Source: Tetranychus cinnabarinus
Taxonomy: Eukaryota > Arthropoda > Arachnida > Trombidiformes > Tetranychidae
DNA: 64,000 nt
NCBI GenBank assembly: GCA_022266195.1
Contig: WHVY01000009.1
Location: forward strand, 1,550,001-1,614,000
Reading direction: 5' to 3'
Shown here: one piece after another, positions 28,747-39,233 of the stretch
How positions within the stretch are numbered: the first letter of the stretch is position 1
Layout of the letters: every line of letters starts with the position of its first letter
Notes under the pieces: model-generated
Database searches by the model: none
Told to the model about the DNA's origin: nothing
What the model saw: only the letters and a program-made list of their open reading frames with translations
Translations under genes and position numbers: made by a program

Positions 28747-31395
28747 TTATACATTTAATAGAGAATAATATCGGCTGGTGGACATTCCAACTGCTTTTCT
28801 GTAACTATAGTTGAAGTGTCCAAGTGGAAAAGCATCAGAAGTCAAGTATACATTCGTTACGTTTGTTTTTGGCTTCATCAATTTATTAGCCAACATTTTA
28901 GTAACTTTTGGTGGACTTTCAAGGATGGGCTCCATTAAAACTCTGACTTCAAAATCATCATCCTTTTCGTGTAGCAATTTGAACTTTATCTTTTCGATTT
29001 CACCTTTTGCTTTGTTTCCTTTCTCTAAATCATCAACTGCAACCCAAATTTCATCTTCAAATTCAATGCAAACTGGACAATCTTGTTCTACCAAATTCAT
29101 TTTGATTATTGAGATCATTCCAGATGTAAACTTAAAATCCGAATTGGTTGTTATAACGAACATATATTCTAGTTTTTTTATCATTTCTTCACCTAATACA
29201 TCAATATCTGTCGTCGATCGAACTTTAGATGAATTTGAATTTAGTTTATCCACTTGATTTTTGTTTTGTACAATCTTTTCGAGAACCTTTCGTTGGTCGT
29301 TGATGATACAATACTCAGAAAAGTTGGAACATGCTAACTGTTTCTGTTCCAAATGACTTGCTCCATGAAACTCCGCAAAATAGGGAACTTCAGCAGCGGT
29401 CAGCTTATTAATGTAATGGCGAGCAGCATGTGCTTCATGCCATGAATTAAACATTAAAACGATTGAATCACGCGATGCGCTGACAGCGAGTGGAATAACT
29501 TTACTAAGTTTTACAAAAATTTTCACGACTTGTTCAAGCGATAATAAATTTGAATCCCATCGATCAAAGAATTTTCCAAAAACTGTAAACTGGAAAACCG
29601 TTTCATTGTATTCTTGTTGTTGCATTCGTTGCTGCCTTATTCGTTCTATGATGTTTGGTCTTGTGATTGGCTTCGTATCTTCTAGTTGACTCGAAAGAAA
29701 TGCTAAATCATAAGCATCACCAACTAAATCTCGGCAATTGATGGACTCCAAAAGTGCGTTTGTAGCTTCAGAATAGCAGACGCCACTTGATTGCTTAAGA
29801 CTTGCCATAAATTTGTATACTATTTCCATAGATTTGTTACGGACAATTTGATCAGGAAAACCAATGTAAAGTCCTACGTAGGTTGATTTAATGAATATAC
29901 ATTCACGATTTCCTAAAATATTTTTGCTGATTTCCTTAAAATGGTCATGTAATCTAGATTCAATTTGCAACAGAACACAAGATAAGAAAAGCTGTTGAGT
30001 TAAACACCAAGGAATACCATGTTTATATCGATTCATTTTCTCTTTAACTTCTTTTTTGTTAGGAATCTCAGATGAGGGAACGAATTCTAAAGGTTCTAAA
30101 TAACGTGAGCGTATTCTTTCAAAAGCTTCTTGGTAAGCAGACATAGATTCGAAATGAATACAGTAAAGATTTCCATCAAATATAACCTTTTTTGCTCCCA
30201 AATCGTATAGTTTCTCAAACAGATTATAAAGTAGTGACCACTTTGTTGGTTCGTAATATTGCAAAGGAGCAGTAAAATCAGGATTATATCGAAAGAATAT
30301 ATTCCAATCAGTATCCTCACGAACACTAAAACGCGCTCCATTTGTAACAATTTCTTCACATGATTCAATAGTGTATAAGCTTTTGGGACATTTTGATAGT
30401 AAGTCAGTTGGTAGTTCAGAAATAACTGCATCTGGATACATTATTTTAACTTTTGGCAAAAAATTTTGTGCATCAGATTCGTATGAGAAGACAATCCAAA
30501 GAAAAGATTCACTTGATAAAATACATTGACTGCCTGATTGTACATTACAAGCGATACAAAACTTGATCATTTTGCTCATATCAGCTCCATTAGAGTTGTT
30601 CATCTTGATGAATGTTAATTGTTTCACTTCCTCATTGCTTTTAGTCTGCATATCCACATTAGGCTTTATACAGTTTAATATTTCATTTAGAGGTGAGTCT
30701 ACTATCGATTCAACTTTTAAAGAGTGTTCATGAAACTGCGATTCATTCAACTGTTCGATGGCTTGCTCAGCATTCCCCAAAGTAAGAAATCCTATGCAAA
30801 TTAAATTACCGCAAAGAATGGCACTGTTTCCAATACTCCCAACGGCTAGAGCATTCAATTCATTCGCCAATTCATTAAAGTTGTTTACAGAATATTGATT
30901 CAATATTGATATGAAATACGATGGATTAGCAGTTGCTTTGACGGGCTTCAATTCACCATTTTCCAACATGAACGTGTAGTCAGATATTTGATCAAGTTTA
31001 GGTGAACATGAAGCAGATAATCCAATCACATGAATGGATACATCATGAAGCTTCTTTAATTCAATCAAAGTACCATAATAATCGCCATCACCACTCAACA
31101 GTATAATTGTACAATCTTGTCCAGCAACTTTAACAAATTTTCGCATTAAATCTATAATTTTAATATCCGCTGAATCTTTGATTCCATTGTAAGATAGAAA
31201 ATCCAGATTTGTCAATGAATGGTCAAAATTTGCAGGTGATTTAAGAGCATCATAAACACAAAAGAAAAAGATTTCATTCAAATTGTAAGGTTGAATTATA
31301 GTTGATCGAATAAGGCTCACAATAGAATCAACTGTTTGTTCTTTAGGTACATCGATATTTTGAATATCCCAAAACACAGCACAAGGTTTAGTCAT
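28747..31395 (-). CDS. NYN-domain, RRM-like repeat protein (array copy J), NYN site intact
   Basis: 882 residues, start at MTKPCAVFWDIQN. NYN acidic residues are present (DSADIKIIDLM, SGDGDYYGTL), but the usual VDIVQAYNG strand is shortened to LDFLSYNGI, as in the 39234 gene. Module 1 contains ILNQYSVNNFNELANELNAL, which is shared almost unchanged with the 39234 gene and is a sign of exchange between copies. Module 2, a short linker, modules 3-6, DLVGDAYDLAFLS, INDQRKVLEKI and PLGHFNYSYRKAVGM are all present. It starts the right-hand block of more similar copies (J, L, M, N, O, P). Probable RNA-binding RNase. Confidence 0.82.
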   Translation of the reverse strand: MTKPCAVFWDIQNIDVPKEQTVDSIVSLIRSTIIQPYNLNEIFFFCVYDALKSPANFDHSLTNLDFLSYNGIKDSADIKIIDLMRKFVKVAGQDCTIILLSGDGDYYGTLIELKKLHDVSIHVIGLSASCSPKLDQISDYTFMLENGELKPVKATANPSYFISILNQYSVNNFNELANELNALAVGSIGNSAILCGNLICIGFLTLGNAEQAIEQLNESQFHEHSLKVESIVDSPLNEILNCIKPNVDMQTKSNEEVKQLTFIKMNNSNGADMSKMIKFCIACNVQSGSQCILSSESFLWIVFSYESDAQNFLPKVKIMYPDAVISELPTDLLSKCPKSLYTIESCEEIVTNGARFSVREDTDWNIFFRYNPDFTAPLQYYEPTKWSLLYNLFEKLYDLGAKKVIFDGNLYCIHFESMSAYQEAFERIRSRYLEPLEFVPSSEIPNKKEVKEKMNRYKHGIPWCLTQQLFLSCVLLQIESRLHDHFKEISKNILGNRECIFIKSTYVGLYIGFPDQIVRNKSMEIVYKFMASLKQSSGVCYSEATNALLESINCRDLVGDAYDLAFLSSQLEDTKPITRPNIIERIRQQRMQQQEYNETVFQFTVFGKFFDRWDSNLLSLEQVVKIFVKLSKVIPLAVSASRDSIVLMFNSWHEAHAARHYINKLTAAEVPYFAEFHGASHLEQKQLACSNFSEYCIINDQRKVLEKIVQNKNQVDKLNSNSSKVRSTTDIDVLGEEMIKKLEYMFVITTNSDFKFTSGMISIIKMNLVEQDCPVCIEFEDEIWVAVDDLEKGNKAKGEIEKIKFKLLHEKDDDFEVRVLMEPILESPPKVTKMLANKLMKPKTNVTNVYLTSDAFPLGHFNYSYRKAVGMSTSRYYSLLNV

Positions 31396-31974
31396 TGTAG
31401 CTATTAATATATCTGATTATAAAAATTCACTGCTTAATTAATTTGACTAATGAAAGAAGAAGGCTTTCAATTGATGAACAACCTCTTCATTGATTCAAAT
31501 AACAGGTGTTTCGTATCTTATTTACCGGGAAGCATTAGATTTGACCAATTGCACAAAATTTAATTGTAGTTCATATAGATGCCAGCACTTAAAAAGTATA
31601 ATCACTTGGGAAAGTCTCAACTCCTTCAGTAAACAATAATGTTAATTAAGTATTAAGAAACTTGGTGTGAAAAGCAACGTTACAAAAGGAGCAAAATGAT
31701 GTTAACATTGATCCAATCTATAGACAAAACAAAATCAGTTCAGTGGATTGAGGGGAATGATTTTGTCCTGCTCTATGAAATTAGTTCACATTCTGTAATT
31801 ATTGAACATAAACCTTTATTTCGCTCGTAAAACGACTTTCCGGGTTTGATTTGTTTCAGAAACAGAATGTTCATCTTTTGTGACAACTCCTTATTGGCAC
31901 GACTTCATCAATAATTGTATACTTAATGCTGACGTTTTCAGAATTCGAGTTAAAAGTTCGACTAACTTTGATTG
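31396..31974. other. 5' flank of copy J and spacer
   Basis: Positions 31396-31620 are the standard upstream flank (TTAATTAATTTGACTAATGAAAG, GAAAATTTAATTGTAG-like stretch). Positions 31760-31920 match 49740-49900 (CTATAATTATTGAAC.T.AACC, TTTGATTTGTTT.CAG, CAGAATGTTCAT). No gene. Confidence 0.4.
31570..31589 (-). promoter_or_regulatory. Conserved upstream block of copy J
   Basis: TCATATAGATGCCAGCACT is one substitution from the family consensus CACATAGATGCCAGCACT and lies about 175 bp before the start codon. Nine copies of this block occur in the window, seven of them 160-300 bp upstream of an array start codon. It could be a core-promoter or transcription-factor site, or part of a conserved 5' UTR. 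The sequence alone does not say which. Confidence 0.4.
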
Positions 31975-32020
31975 ATGAATATGCAGAAGTGGCTCAGAAA
32001 TGACTGCGTCTCGCTGTATA
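31975..32020 (-). pseudogene. Tiny relic of an array gene, split by a transposon
   Basis: GAAGTGGCTCAGAAATGACTGC matches the stretch coding for DAVISEPP at the end of RRM-like module 2 in intact copies. After the inserted element at 32021-32599, the flank continues with TTTGAAGAAACTGAATC. Too little is left to place the copy. Confidence 0.4.
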
Positions 32021-32599
32021 ACCTGTGGTGAAAAATTATGTTACAAATATTTTGATTGAAATTTCTATCAAGTTTTATAGCTATAAGCCTGAAATTTTCA
32101 GGAAATAGGGATCAGATTTGCGCCAATACTGGATTTCAATCTGAGATCGATCCGTATTATGGTTCAAAAGTTATCGAACATTTACGATTTTTTGAAATGA
32201 TCGAAAATGCTCGTAAAATTGTACAAAAATTTCCAATAATTTTTCAAACTTACCCTGCGGGGCGTTTTAAAAGCATGAAGTTCCAAAATTAACACAAATT
32301 GAAAATTTAAGGGTCAATTAAATAATTGTGTTAATTCAGGTCGATTTGTCACTCAGAATTCCGAGCAATTAACAAAAGAATGAAAAATAATCTCAAAAAA
32401 TTCAATGCTAGCTATTTTGAAAGCCGCGTGGCTAATCTCAAATTTAAAATGAACGAGGCGGATTAGAAAGGATTATCTTACATACAAAAGAGCCTCTGAT
32501 CCCTGGCTATCAATAGAGACCAACTTTGCAAATATTGGACAAATATTAATTAAATAAACAAAGAATGAATAATTTGTAACATAATTTTTCACCACAGGT
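32021..32599. mobile_element. Non-autonomous DNA transposon with 28-bp terminal inverted repeats
   Basis: ACCTGTGGTGAAAAATTATG starts the left end (32021-32048), and its perfect 28-bp reverse complement closes the right end (32572-32599). TA flanks both ends (32019-32020 and 32600-32601), the target duplication of Tc1/mariner-like elements. The 523-bp interior has a 78-codon plus-strand ORF without recognisable domains, so I treat it as non-coding. It is inserted in a relic of an array gene. Confidence 0.82.
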
Positions 32600-32727
32600 T
32601 ATTTGAAGAAACTGAATCTATTCTGTTAATGAATAGAAGACCTTATTATGATAGTTTTTTATATTAAAATATCGAAAGTTTTCGTTCAAATAAACAATTA
32701 AACTCATTTAAACGATCCATTTAATTG

Positions 32728-34130
32728 ACAATATCGACTGGTAGACATTCCAGCTGCTTTTCTGCAATTATTAATTATTAATATAATTGAAGTGTCCAAG
32801 TGGGCAAACATCAGAATTTAAATTCATGTTCCTAGGGCTCGTTTTTGGATTCATCAATTTATTTGCTAACATTTTTGTAACTTTTGGTGGACTTTTTTGG
32901 ATGGGCTCCATTACAACTGCAACATTAAAATCATCTTCATATTCATTCAGCAATTTGAACTCTATGCTTTCAATATTAGCTTTTGCTTTTTTTTCTTTCT
33001 CTAAATCATCAACTGCAACCCAAATTTTATCCCCTAATTCAATGCAAGCTGGAAAATCCATTTGTATCAAATTCATTTTGATTATTTTGATCATTTCAGA
33101 TGTGAATTTAAATTCAGAATGTGTTTTTATAACGAATAAATATTTTAGTTTCATTTTCATTTCTTCATCTAATTTTATTTCAATGTCTGTCGTCGAGTGA
33201 ACTGTAGATGAATTTGGATCTAATTGATCAACCGAACTTTTGTTTTGTACAAGCTTCTCGAGAACCTTTCGTTTGTCGTTTACTCAGAATAGTTGGAACA
33301 GTTCAACTGTTTCTGGTCAATATGACTATGCAAAATAAGGAACTGCAGCAGTTTTCCACTTATTAATGTAATGGCAAGCAGCGTGTGCTTCATGCCATGG
33401 ATTATATATTAAAGTAACTTTATCCCAAGATGTTTTACCAGAGAGTGGAATAACTTTGCAGAAATTTACAGAAATTTTGAAGATTTTAACGTACGCTAAT
33501 CCCGGTAAAGTATTCCCAACATCAAAAGTTCCACTTGCAATAATAGGGAAAACCGATCCATTATATTTTTGTTCTTGTATTGGTTGCATTATTATTCGTT
33601 CTATGATGTGATCTTGTGATTGGCTTCGCATCTTCTAGCTGACTGGAAAGAAATGCTAAATCATAAGCATCACCAGCTAAATCTTGAAAATTGATAGACT
33701 CCAGAAGTTCCTTAGAAGGTTTAGCCACAAAAACATTACTTGATGGCTTGAAACTTAATGAAAATTCGTTTACTGTTTTTTTAGAATCTTTACAGATAAG
33801 CTCGTCTGAAAAACTAATCCAAATTTCTCCTGGAGTTGATTTAACGAAGATACATTCACGATTTCCCAAAATGCTTTTGCTGATTTCTATAAAATGGTCA
33901 TGAAACTGAGATTCCATTTTTACCACAAGACAAGATAAGTCAAGTTCTTGCGTTAAGCACCAAGGAATTCCAGAATATCGATTCATTCTCATTGTCACTC
34001 TCTGTTTGTGTGTTTCTGGTGCTCTTTCGAATTTTAAAGGTTCTAAATAACCTGAGCGTATTGTTTCAAATGCATGTTGATGAGCAGAAGCAGAATCGAA
34101 ATGGGCACAATAAAGATTTTCATTTTTTCA
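32728..34130 (-). pseudogene. Broken, mosaic NYN-array copy K (C-terminal two-thirds)
   Basis: ORF pieces at 33561-33998 (module 4, DLAGDAYDLAFLS), 33326-33631 (module 5) and 32771-33160 (module 6 and tail) overlap in different frames. A small deletion at about 33280 removes most of the YYIINDKRK region. The tail ends GHFNYINN instead of GHFNYSYRKAVGM. At about 34130 the match stops within module 3 and unrelated spacer follows, so the NYN domain and modules 1-2 are absent. The middle is almost identical to the 42375 gene (RMNRYSGIPWCLTQELDLSC), but module 6 is closest to the 46247 gene (YLFVIKTHS.FKFTSEMI). It is a recombinant relic. Confidence 0.85.
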
Positions 34131-35151
34131 TAACGCAGTCCTAACCTAATCATGAGTAAGCCAGATTATTGGCCAACTATCGGGCTTTTAAGCTTGGTCG
34201 AGTTAGTTTTGTTACGAAGTGCTTTTTGCCTGTGAAGGTTCTGGCTTTTGCTTTATGCTGCTCAAAAATGAAAGCGAAATCAAATTCAACTCAATGTTCA
34301 ATGATAATATTCCATGAATCCAATTGATAGAACAAAACTAGAATCTTGAATATCTTTTTGTAGGTTTAAGGTTTGTGCCGCAGTATTGTGATGGCGATCA
34401 ATGAAACGATAAAAAACATATCCTAGATGTAAGGTCCATAAGTTTTTTAACTTAATATTGAATTAAATGAAATGAATTTTCATGAAAAACTAATGAATTG
34501 CTCTGTATGCTCCGATTTTGATGATCGATCGTCCAAACTCGTACTATTGTCTCCGGCTTGGAGGTATAAATTAGAGAACTCCACCTGGACAATCTAACTA
34601 TCCATATTCATTGATTCATATTCAAACTGCTTTTTTGATTATATTTATAAATTGTCTAATGCATTTTCATAAAAATCAATGAAAGTTTCCTAAATGAGCA
34701 AGTGATTGGATGTCGGATTGAAAGAATAAGGTTGGTGACTGAAAATTAACATAAATATTAGTTAATATAATATAAATTAATAGTAAGAGTTTGGAGCGCG
34801 AAGACTTTTAAAGGCTACCTTAACGAAAAAAGGACACATTTTTACTATCTAATTGTGCAAATATTTGTATTGTTTGAGGTACTTAATGTATTCAGATCAA
34901 AGTGTTCACTAGTCATAGGCTTTCCTAGAGAAAAATTCGGTCGACTATTGTAACATCTAAGTAAATCAATTTTATGATTCAGATTTTGATTCGAATTAAC
35001 TTTATGTTTTTAAGAATAGCTTCTTCCGTTTTTAAGACTAATGGTGTTTCATAATGTGAAAAACTTTCATGAACTGAATCTCTTTCTGTGTGAGTAATGA
35101 GCCGTATGAAAGTAAACAAAAATTTTTTATTAAATATAATTCTAATATGAT
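34131..35151. other. Spacer and 3' flank of copy L
   Basis: Positions 34135-34620 match 27826-28250. Positions 34620-34940 match 38690-39000 (CATTGATTCATATTCAAACTGC, GTGATTGGATGTCG, GTTTGGAGCGCGAAGACTTT). Positions 35040-35151 are the standard 3' flank. No gene is seen. Confidence 0.45.
35126..35131 (-). terminator. Candidate poly(A) signal of copy L
   Basis: TTTATT on the plus strand is AATAAA on the coding strand, about 20 nt past the stop codon. The same spacing is seen for copies M and P. Confidence 0.4.
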
Positions 35152-37827
35152 TTATGCATTAAATAGACAATAATAACGGCTGGTTGACATTCCAACTGCC
35201 TTTCTGTAACTATAGTTGAAGTGTCCAAGTGGATAAGCATCAGAACTCAAGTGTACATTCTTAATGCTCTTTTTTGGATTCATCAATTTATTTGCCAGCA
35301 TTTTAGCAACTTTTGGTGGAATTTCTTGGATGGACTCCATTACAACTCCGACTTCAAAATCATCTTCATCATTTTCGTGTAATAGTTTGAACTTTAACTT
35401 TTCAATTTCGGCTTTTGCTTTTTTTCCTTTCTCTAAATCATCAACTCCAACCAAAATTTTGTCTTCAAATTCAATGCATGCTGGACAGTTCATTCGTACT
35501 AAATTCATTTTAATTATTGAGATCATTCCAGATGTGAATTTAAATTCAGAATCAGCTGTTATAATGAATGAATATTGTAGTTTTTTTGTCATTTCTTCTT
35601 CTAATTTGACAATATCTGATGTCGATTGAACTGAAGATGCATTTGAATCTAGTTTACCCACTAGACTTTTGTTTTGTATAATCTTCTCGAGAACTTTCCG
35701 TTTGTCGTTGATTATACAATGCTCAGAAGTGCATGAATATGTTAACTGTGAGACAGAGCCAGGGTCATCAAACTTCCTAAAATAAGGAATTTCAGCTCGT
35801 GGCAAGTTATTGATGAAATGGTGAGCAGCGTGTGCTTCATACCATGAATTATATATTAAATCGATTGATTTACGCGTTGCTCTGGCAGCGAGTGGAATAA
35901 CTTTGGTAAGTTTTGCAAAAATTTTAACGATTTGTTCAAGTGATAATAATTTTGGATCCCCTCGATCATAGAATTGTCCATACAAACAAAAGTAGAAAAG
36001 CGTTTCATTACATTCTTGTTTTTGCATTCGTTGCAGCCTTATTCGTTCTATGATGTTTGGTCTTTTGATTGGCTTCACATCTTCAAGTTGACTCGAAAGA
36101 AATGCTAAATCATAAGCATCACCAGCTAAATCTCGAAAAGTGATGGACTCTAGAAGTTCGTTTTTAAGTTTAAGCACATACACATCACTTGATTGATTGA
36201 GACTTTTTAAAAATCCTCGAACTATTTCTACGGATTTATCACAGATAGTTACATCAGGAAAACCAATCCAAATTTCTCCTGGAGTTGATTTAATGAAAAT
36301 ACATTCACGATTTTCTAAAATATTTTTGCCGATATCTATGAAATGGTCATGCAAATGAGATGGAATATCTAAATAAAGACAATATAAGTCAAGCTGCCCA
36401 TTTAAACACCAAGGAATATCATGTTTATATTGATCCATTTTCTCTTTGCATTCTTTTTTGCTGGGAGTCTCAGATGAAGGAACGAATTCTAAGGGTTCTA
36501 AATAACGTGAGCATATTCTTTCGAAAGCATCTCGATAAGAAGAAGCGGAGTCAAAATGAGCACAGTAAAAATTTCCATCAAATATAACCTTTTTTGCTCC
36601 CAAATCGTATAGTTTCTCAAACAGATTATAAAGTAGCGACCATTTGGTTGGTTCATAATATTTCACAGGAGCAATAAAATCAGCATTATAACGAAAAAAT
36701 ATATTCCGATCAGTATCATCACGGACATCAAGGCTGGCTACACTAGAAGGCACTCCATTTGTGACCATTTCTTCACATGATTCAATAGTGTATGAGCTTT
36801 TAGGACATTTTGATAGTAAGTCGATTGGTAGTTCAGAAATAACTGCATCTGGATAAATAATTTGAACTTTTGGCAGGAACTTTTGTGCATCAAATTCATA
36901 TGAGAAGACAATCCAAAGAAAAGATTCATTTGATAAAATACATTGAATGCCTGATTGTACATTACAAGCGATACCAAACTTGATCATTTTGCTCATATCA
37001 GCTCCATTAGAGTTGTTCATCTTGATGAATGTTAATTGTTTCACTTCCTCATTGCTTCCCGTCTGCATATCCACATTGGGCTTTATACAGTTTAATATTT
37101 CATTTAAAGTTGAATTGACTATCAATTCAGCCTTTAAAAAGCGTCCACGAAACCCCGATCCATGTAATTGTTTGATAGCTTGCTCAGCATTCCACAAAGT
37201 CGGAAATCCAATACAAATTAAATTACCGCAAAGGATAGCACTGTTTTCAATACTCCCAACGGCGAGAGCATTCAATTCATTCGCCAATTCATTGAAGTTA
37301 ACTTCACAATATTGATTCAATATTGAAATGAAATACGATGGTGAACCAGCTGATTCAATCGGCTTCAATATACCATTATTCAATATGAACGTGTAGTCAG
37401 ATATTTGATCAAATTTAGGTGAACATGAAGCAGATAATCTAATCCCATAAATGGATACATCATAAAGCTTCTTTAATTCGATCAAAGTACCATAATAATC
37501 GTCATCACCACCCAATAATATAATTGCACAATCTTTTTCAGCAACTGTCACGAATTTGCAAATTAAGGCAAAGATTTTAATAACAGCGGAATCCCCAACT
37601 CCATTATAAGCCTGAACAATATCAACATCAACATCCATTTTTGTCAACGACTGAGCAACACGCGCAGGTAATTTATAAACATCACAAACACAAAAGACAA
37701 ATATTTCATCCAAATTGTAAGGTTGAATTATAGTTGATCGAATCAGGTCTACAATGGAATCAACTGTTTGTCCTTTTGGTACATCAACATTTTGAATATC
37801 CCAAAATACAGCACAAGGTTTAGTCAT
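35152..37827 (-). CDS. NYN-domain, RRM-like repeat protein (array copy L), NYN site altered
   Basis: The start is placed at 37827 (MTKPC), the family position. An ATG nine bases upstream (37836) arose where other copies read GCAGCTAT. The NYN site is partly lost: DSADIKI is DSAVIKI (Asp to Val), FALICKF replaces MDLMRKF, and SGDADYY is GGDDDYY. Module 1 contains QLHGSGFRGRFLKAELIVNS, nearly identical in the 39234 gene. Modules 2-6, DLAGDAYDLAFLS, INDKRKVLEKI and PLGHFNYSYRKAVGM are intact. It is probably RNA-binding with reduced or no nuclease activity. Confidence 0.8.
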   Translation of the reverse strand: MTKPCAVFWDIQNVDVPKGQTVDSIVDLIRSTIIQPYNLDEIFVFCVCDVYKLPARVAQSLTKMDVDVDIVQAYNGVGDSAVIKIFALICKFVTVAEKDCAIILLGGDDDYYGTLIELKKLYDVSIYGIRLSASCSPKFDQISDYTFILNNGILKPIESAGSPSYFISILNQYCEVNFNELANELNALAVGSIENSAILCGNLICIGFPTLWNAEQAIKQLHGSGFRGRFLKAELIVNSTLNEILNCIKPNVDMQTGSNEEVKQLTFIKMNNSNGADMSKMIKFGIACNVQSGIQCILSNESFLWIVFSYEFDAQKFLPKVQIIYPDAVISELPIDLLSKCPKSSYTIESCEEMVTNGVPSSVASLDVRDDTDRNIFFRYNADFIAPVKYYEPTKWSLLYNLFEKLYDLGAKKVIFDGNFYCAHFDSASSYRDAFERICSRYLEPLEFVPSSETPSKKECKEKMDQYKHDIPWCLNGQLDLYCLYLDIPSHLHDHFIDIGKNILENRECIFIKSTPGEIWIGFPDVTICDKSVEIVRGFLKSLNQSSDVYVLKLKNELLESITFRDLAGDAYDLAFLSSQLEDVKPIKRPNIIERIRLQRMQKQECNETLFYFCLYGQFYDRGDPKLLSLEQIVKIFAKLTKVIPLAARATRKSIDLIYNSWYEAHAAHHFINNLPRAEIPYFRKFDDPGSVSQLTYSCTSEHCIINDKRKVLEKIIQNKSLVGKLDSNASSVQSTSDIVKLEEEMTKKLQYSFIITADSEFKFTSGMISIIKMNLVRMNCPACIEFEDKILVGVDDLEKGKKAKAEIEKLKFKLLHENDEDDFEVGVVMESIQEIPPKVAKMLANKLMNPKKSIKNVHLSSDAYPLGHFNYSYRKAVGMSTSRYYCLFNA

Positions 37828-38118
37828 TGTGTTCATTAATATATCTGGTTATAAAAATTCACTGCTTAATTAATTTGACTCATTAAAGTAGGAGACTTTA
37901 ATTGAAAAACAAACTCTTCATTGCTTCTTATAACACATGTTTCTTTTCATCTACGAGGGGGTGAACTAAAGGGTGTTAAGAAAGTTTATGTAGGGGAAAC
38001 AATATCCCTCCATTGCGAAGAAACAGAAAATTATGTTTTTTCCCCCAAAATTGAGCATAAATTTTCTAAACACCGTGTAGATGTGACTAATTGTACAAAA
38101 TTTAAAATTTAATTGGAG

Positions 38119-38138
38119 TTCACATAGATGCCAGCACT
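38119..38138 (-). promoter_or_regulatory. Conserved upstream block of copy L
   Basis: A perfect CACATAGATGCCAGCACT copy lies about 300 bp upstream of the start codon, further than in the other units because the intervening flank is longer. Confidence 0.35.
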
Positions 38139-39211
38139 TTAAAAAGTACAAAAAGCCGGGAAAAGTCTAAACTCTTTCAATGTATAAAAAAGTCAGGGTA
38201 AAAGCAGTGTTACAAAAAAGAAGCAAATGTTATAACATTAATCAAACCCACAAAATCAGTTTAGTGGACTTTAGGGGAATGATTTTGTCCAACTCTAGCT
38301 TTTGATTTTTATTTGCTTTTTCATTTTTACTACTACTTAGTATCTACAATTGTGCTTGTGCTATTACATTGTTGTTGAGGTAGTGTATTCAGGTCAACGA
38401 GCTTGAAAGTTGCAGACGTTCATAAGGGAAAATATTCTATCCTAACGCATCCAATTCAATTTTATTATACATATTACATGTATATTGTGATTCGAATTGG
38501 ATTTAAGTTTATTCCAAGAATAGTACCTCCTCTCGATACAAAGACGTTCGTAGTTACAATTTACTGATAGCTTAATGGTGTTCCATAAGGGGGAAAACTC
38601 CTCATAAACCGATCGTCTAAAATAGTACTAAGTTATTGTCTCCATTTTGGAAATATAAATTGGAAGACTCAGACTGAATCATCTAACTATCCATATTCAT
38701 TGATTCATATTCAAACTGCTTTTTTGATTATATTTATTAATTGTCTAATGTATTCCAGTCTAATTGCTTTTTCATAAAAATCAATGAAAGTTTCCTAAAT
38801 GAGCAAGTGATTGGATGTCGAATTGAAAGAATAAGGTTGGTTACTGAAAATTAACATAAAATAGCAGGAGTTTGGAGCGCGAAGACTTTCAAAGGCTAGC
38901 CTAACAAAAATTGACACATTTTTATCATTAGGTTGTGCTTTTACATTATTGTGTAGTTTGAGGTAGTCAAGTGTATTCAGGTCAACGAGTTTTCTAGCGA
39001 TGGACGTTCATAAGAGGAAATATATAATCCGGACGACCATTATACCAACTAAGTAAATCAATTTTTATAATTCACACCTGGAATTGAATTTATGTTTCAG
39101 CGCGAAATACCTTCTCTCGTTGATGTTCCATAAGGTGAAAAACTTTCATGAGGTGAATCTGCTGAGAAGGCTGCCTGAGTAATAATCCGTTTAAAATTAA
39201 ACAAAATATAT

Positions 39212-39217
39212 TTTATT
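39212..39217 (-). terminator. Candidate poly(A) signal of copy M
   Basis: TTTATT (AATAAA on the coding strand) lies 17 nt past the stop codon at 39234. Confidence 0.4.
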
Positions 39218-39233
39218 CAAAATAATTCTAATG

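Larger units (their letters stand above)
37828..39233. other. 5' flank of copy L, long spacer, 3' flank of copy M
   Basis: Positions 37828-38290 are an upstream flank. It contains AAAGGGTGTTAAG near 37972, the same words that begin the palindrome at 15706. Positions 38690-39000 match 34620-34940. Positions 38930-39233 are the standard 3' flank (TGTTCCATAAGGTGAAAAACTTTCATG). The two short ORFs at 37921-38151 on opposite strands are unsupported. No gene is seen. Confidence 0.45.

Noticed and set aside
32056..32292. 78-codon ORF inside the 579-bp transposon
   Set aside because: No transposase motif or recognisable domain, and far too short for a Tc1/mariner transposase.
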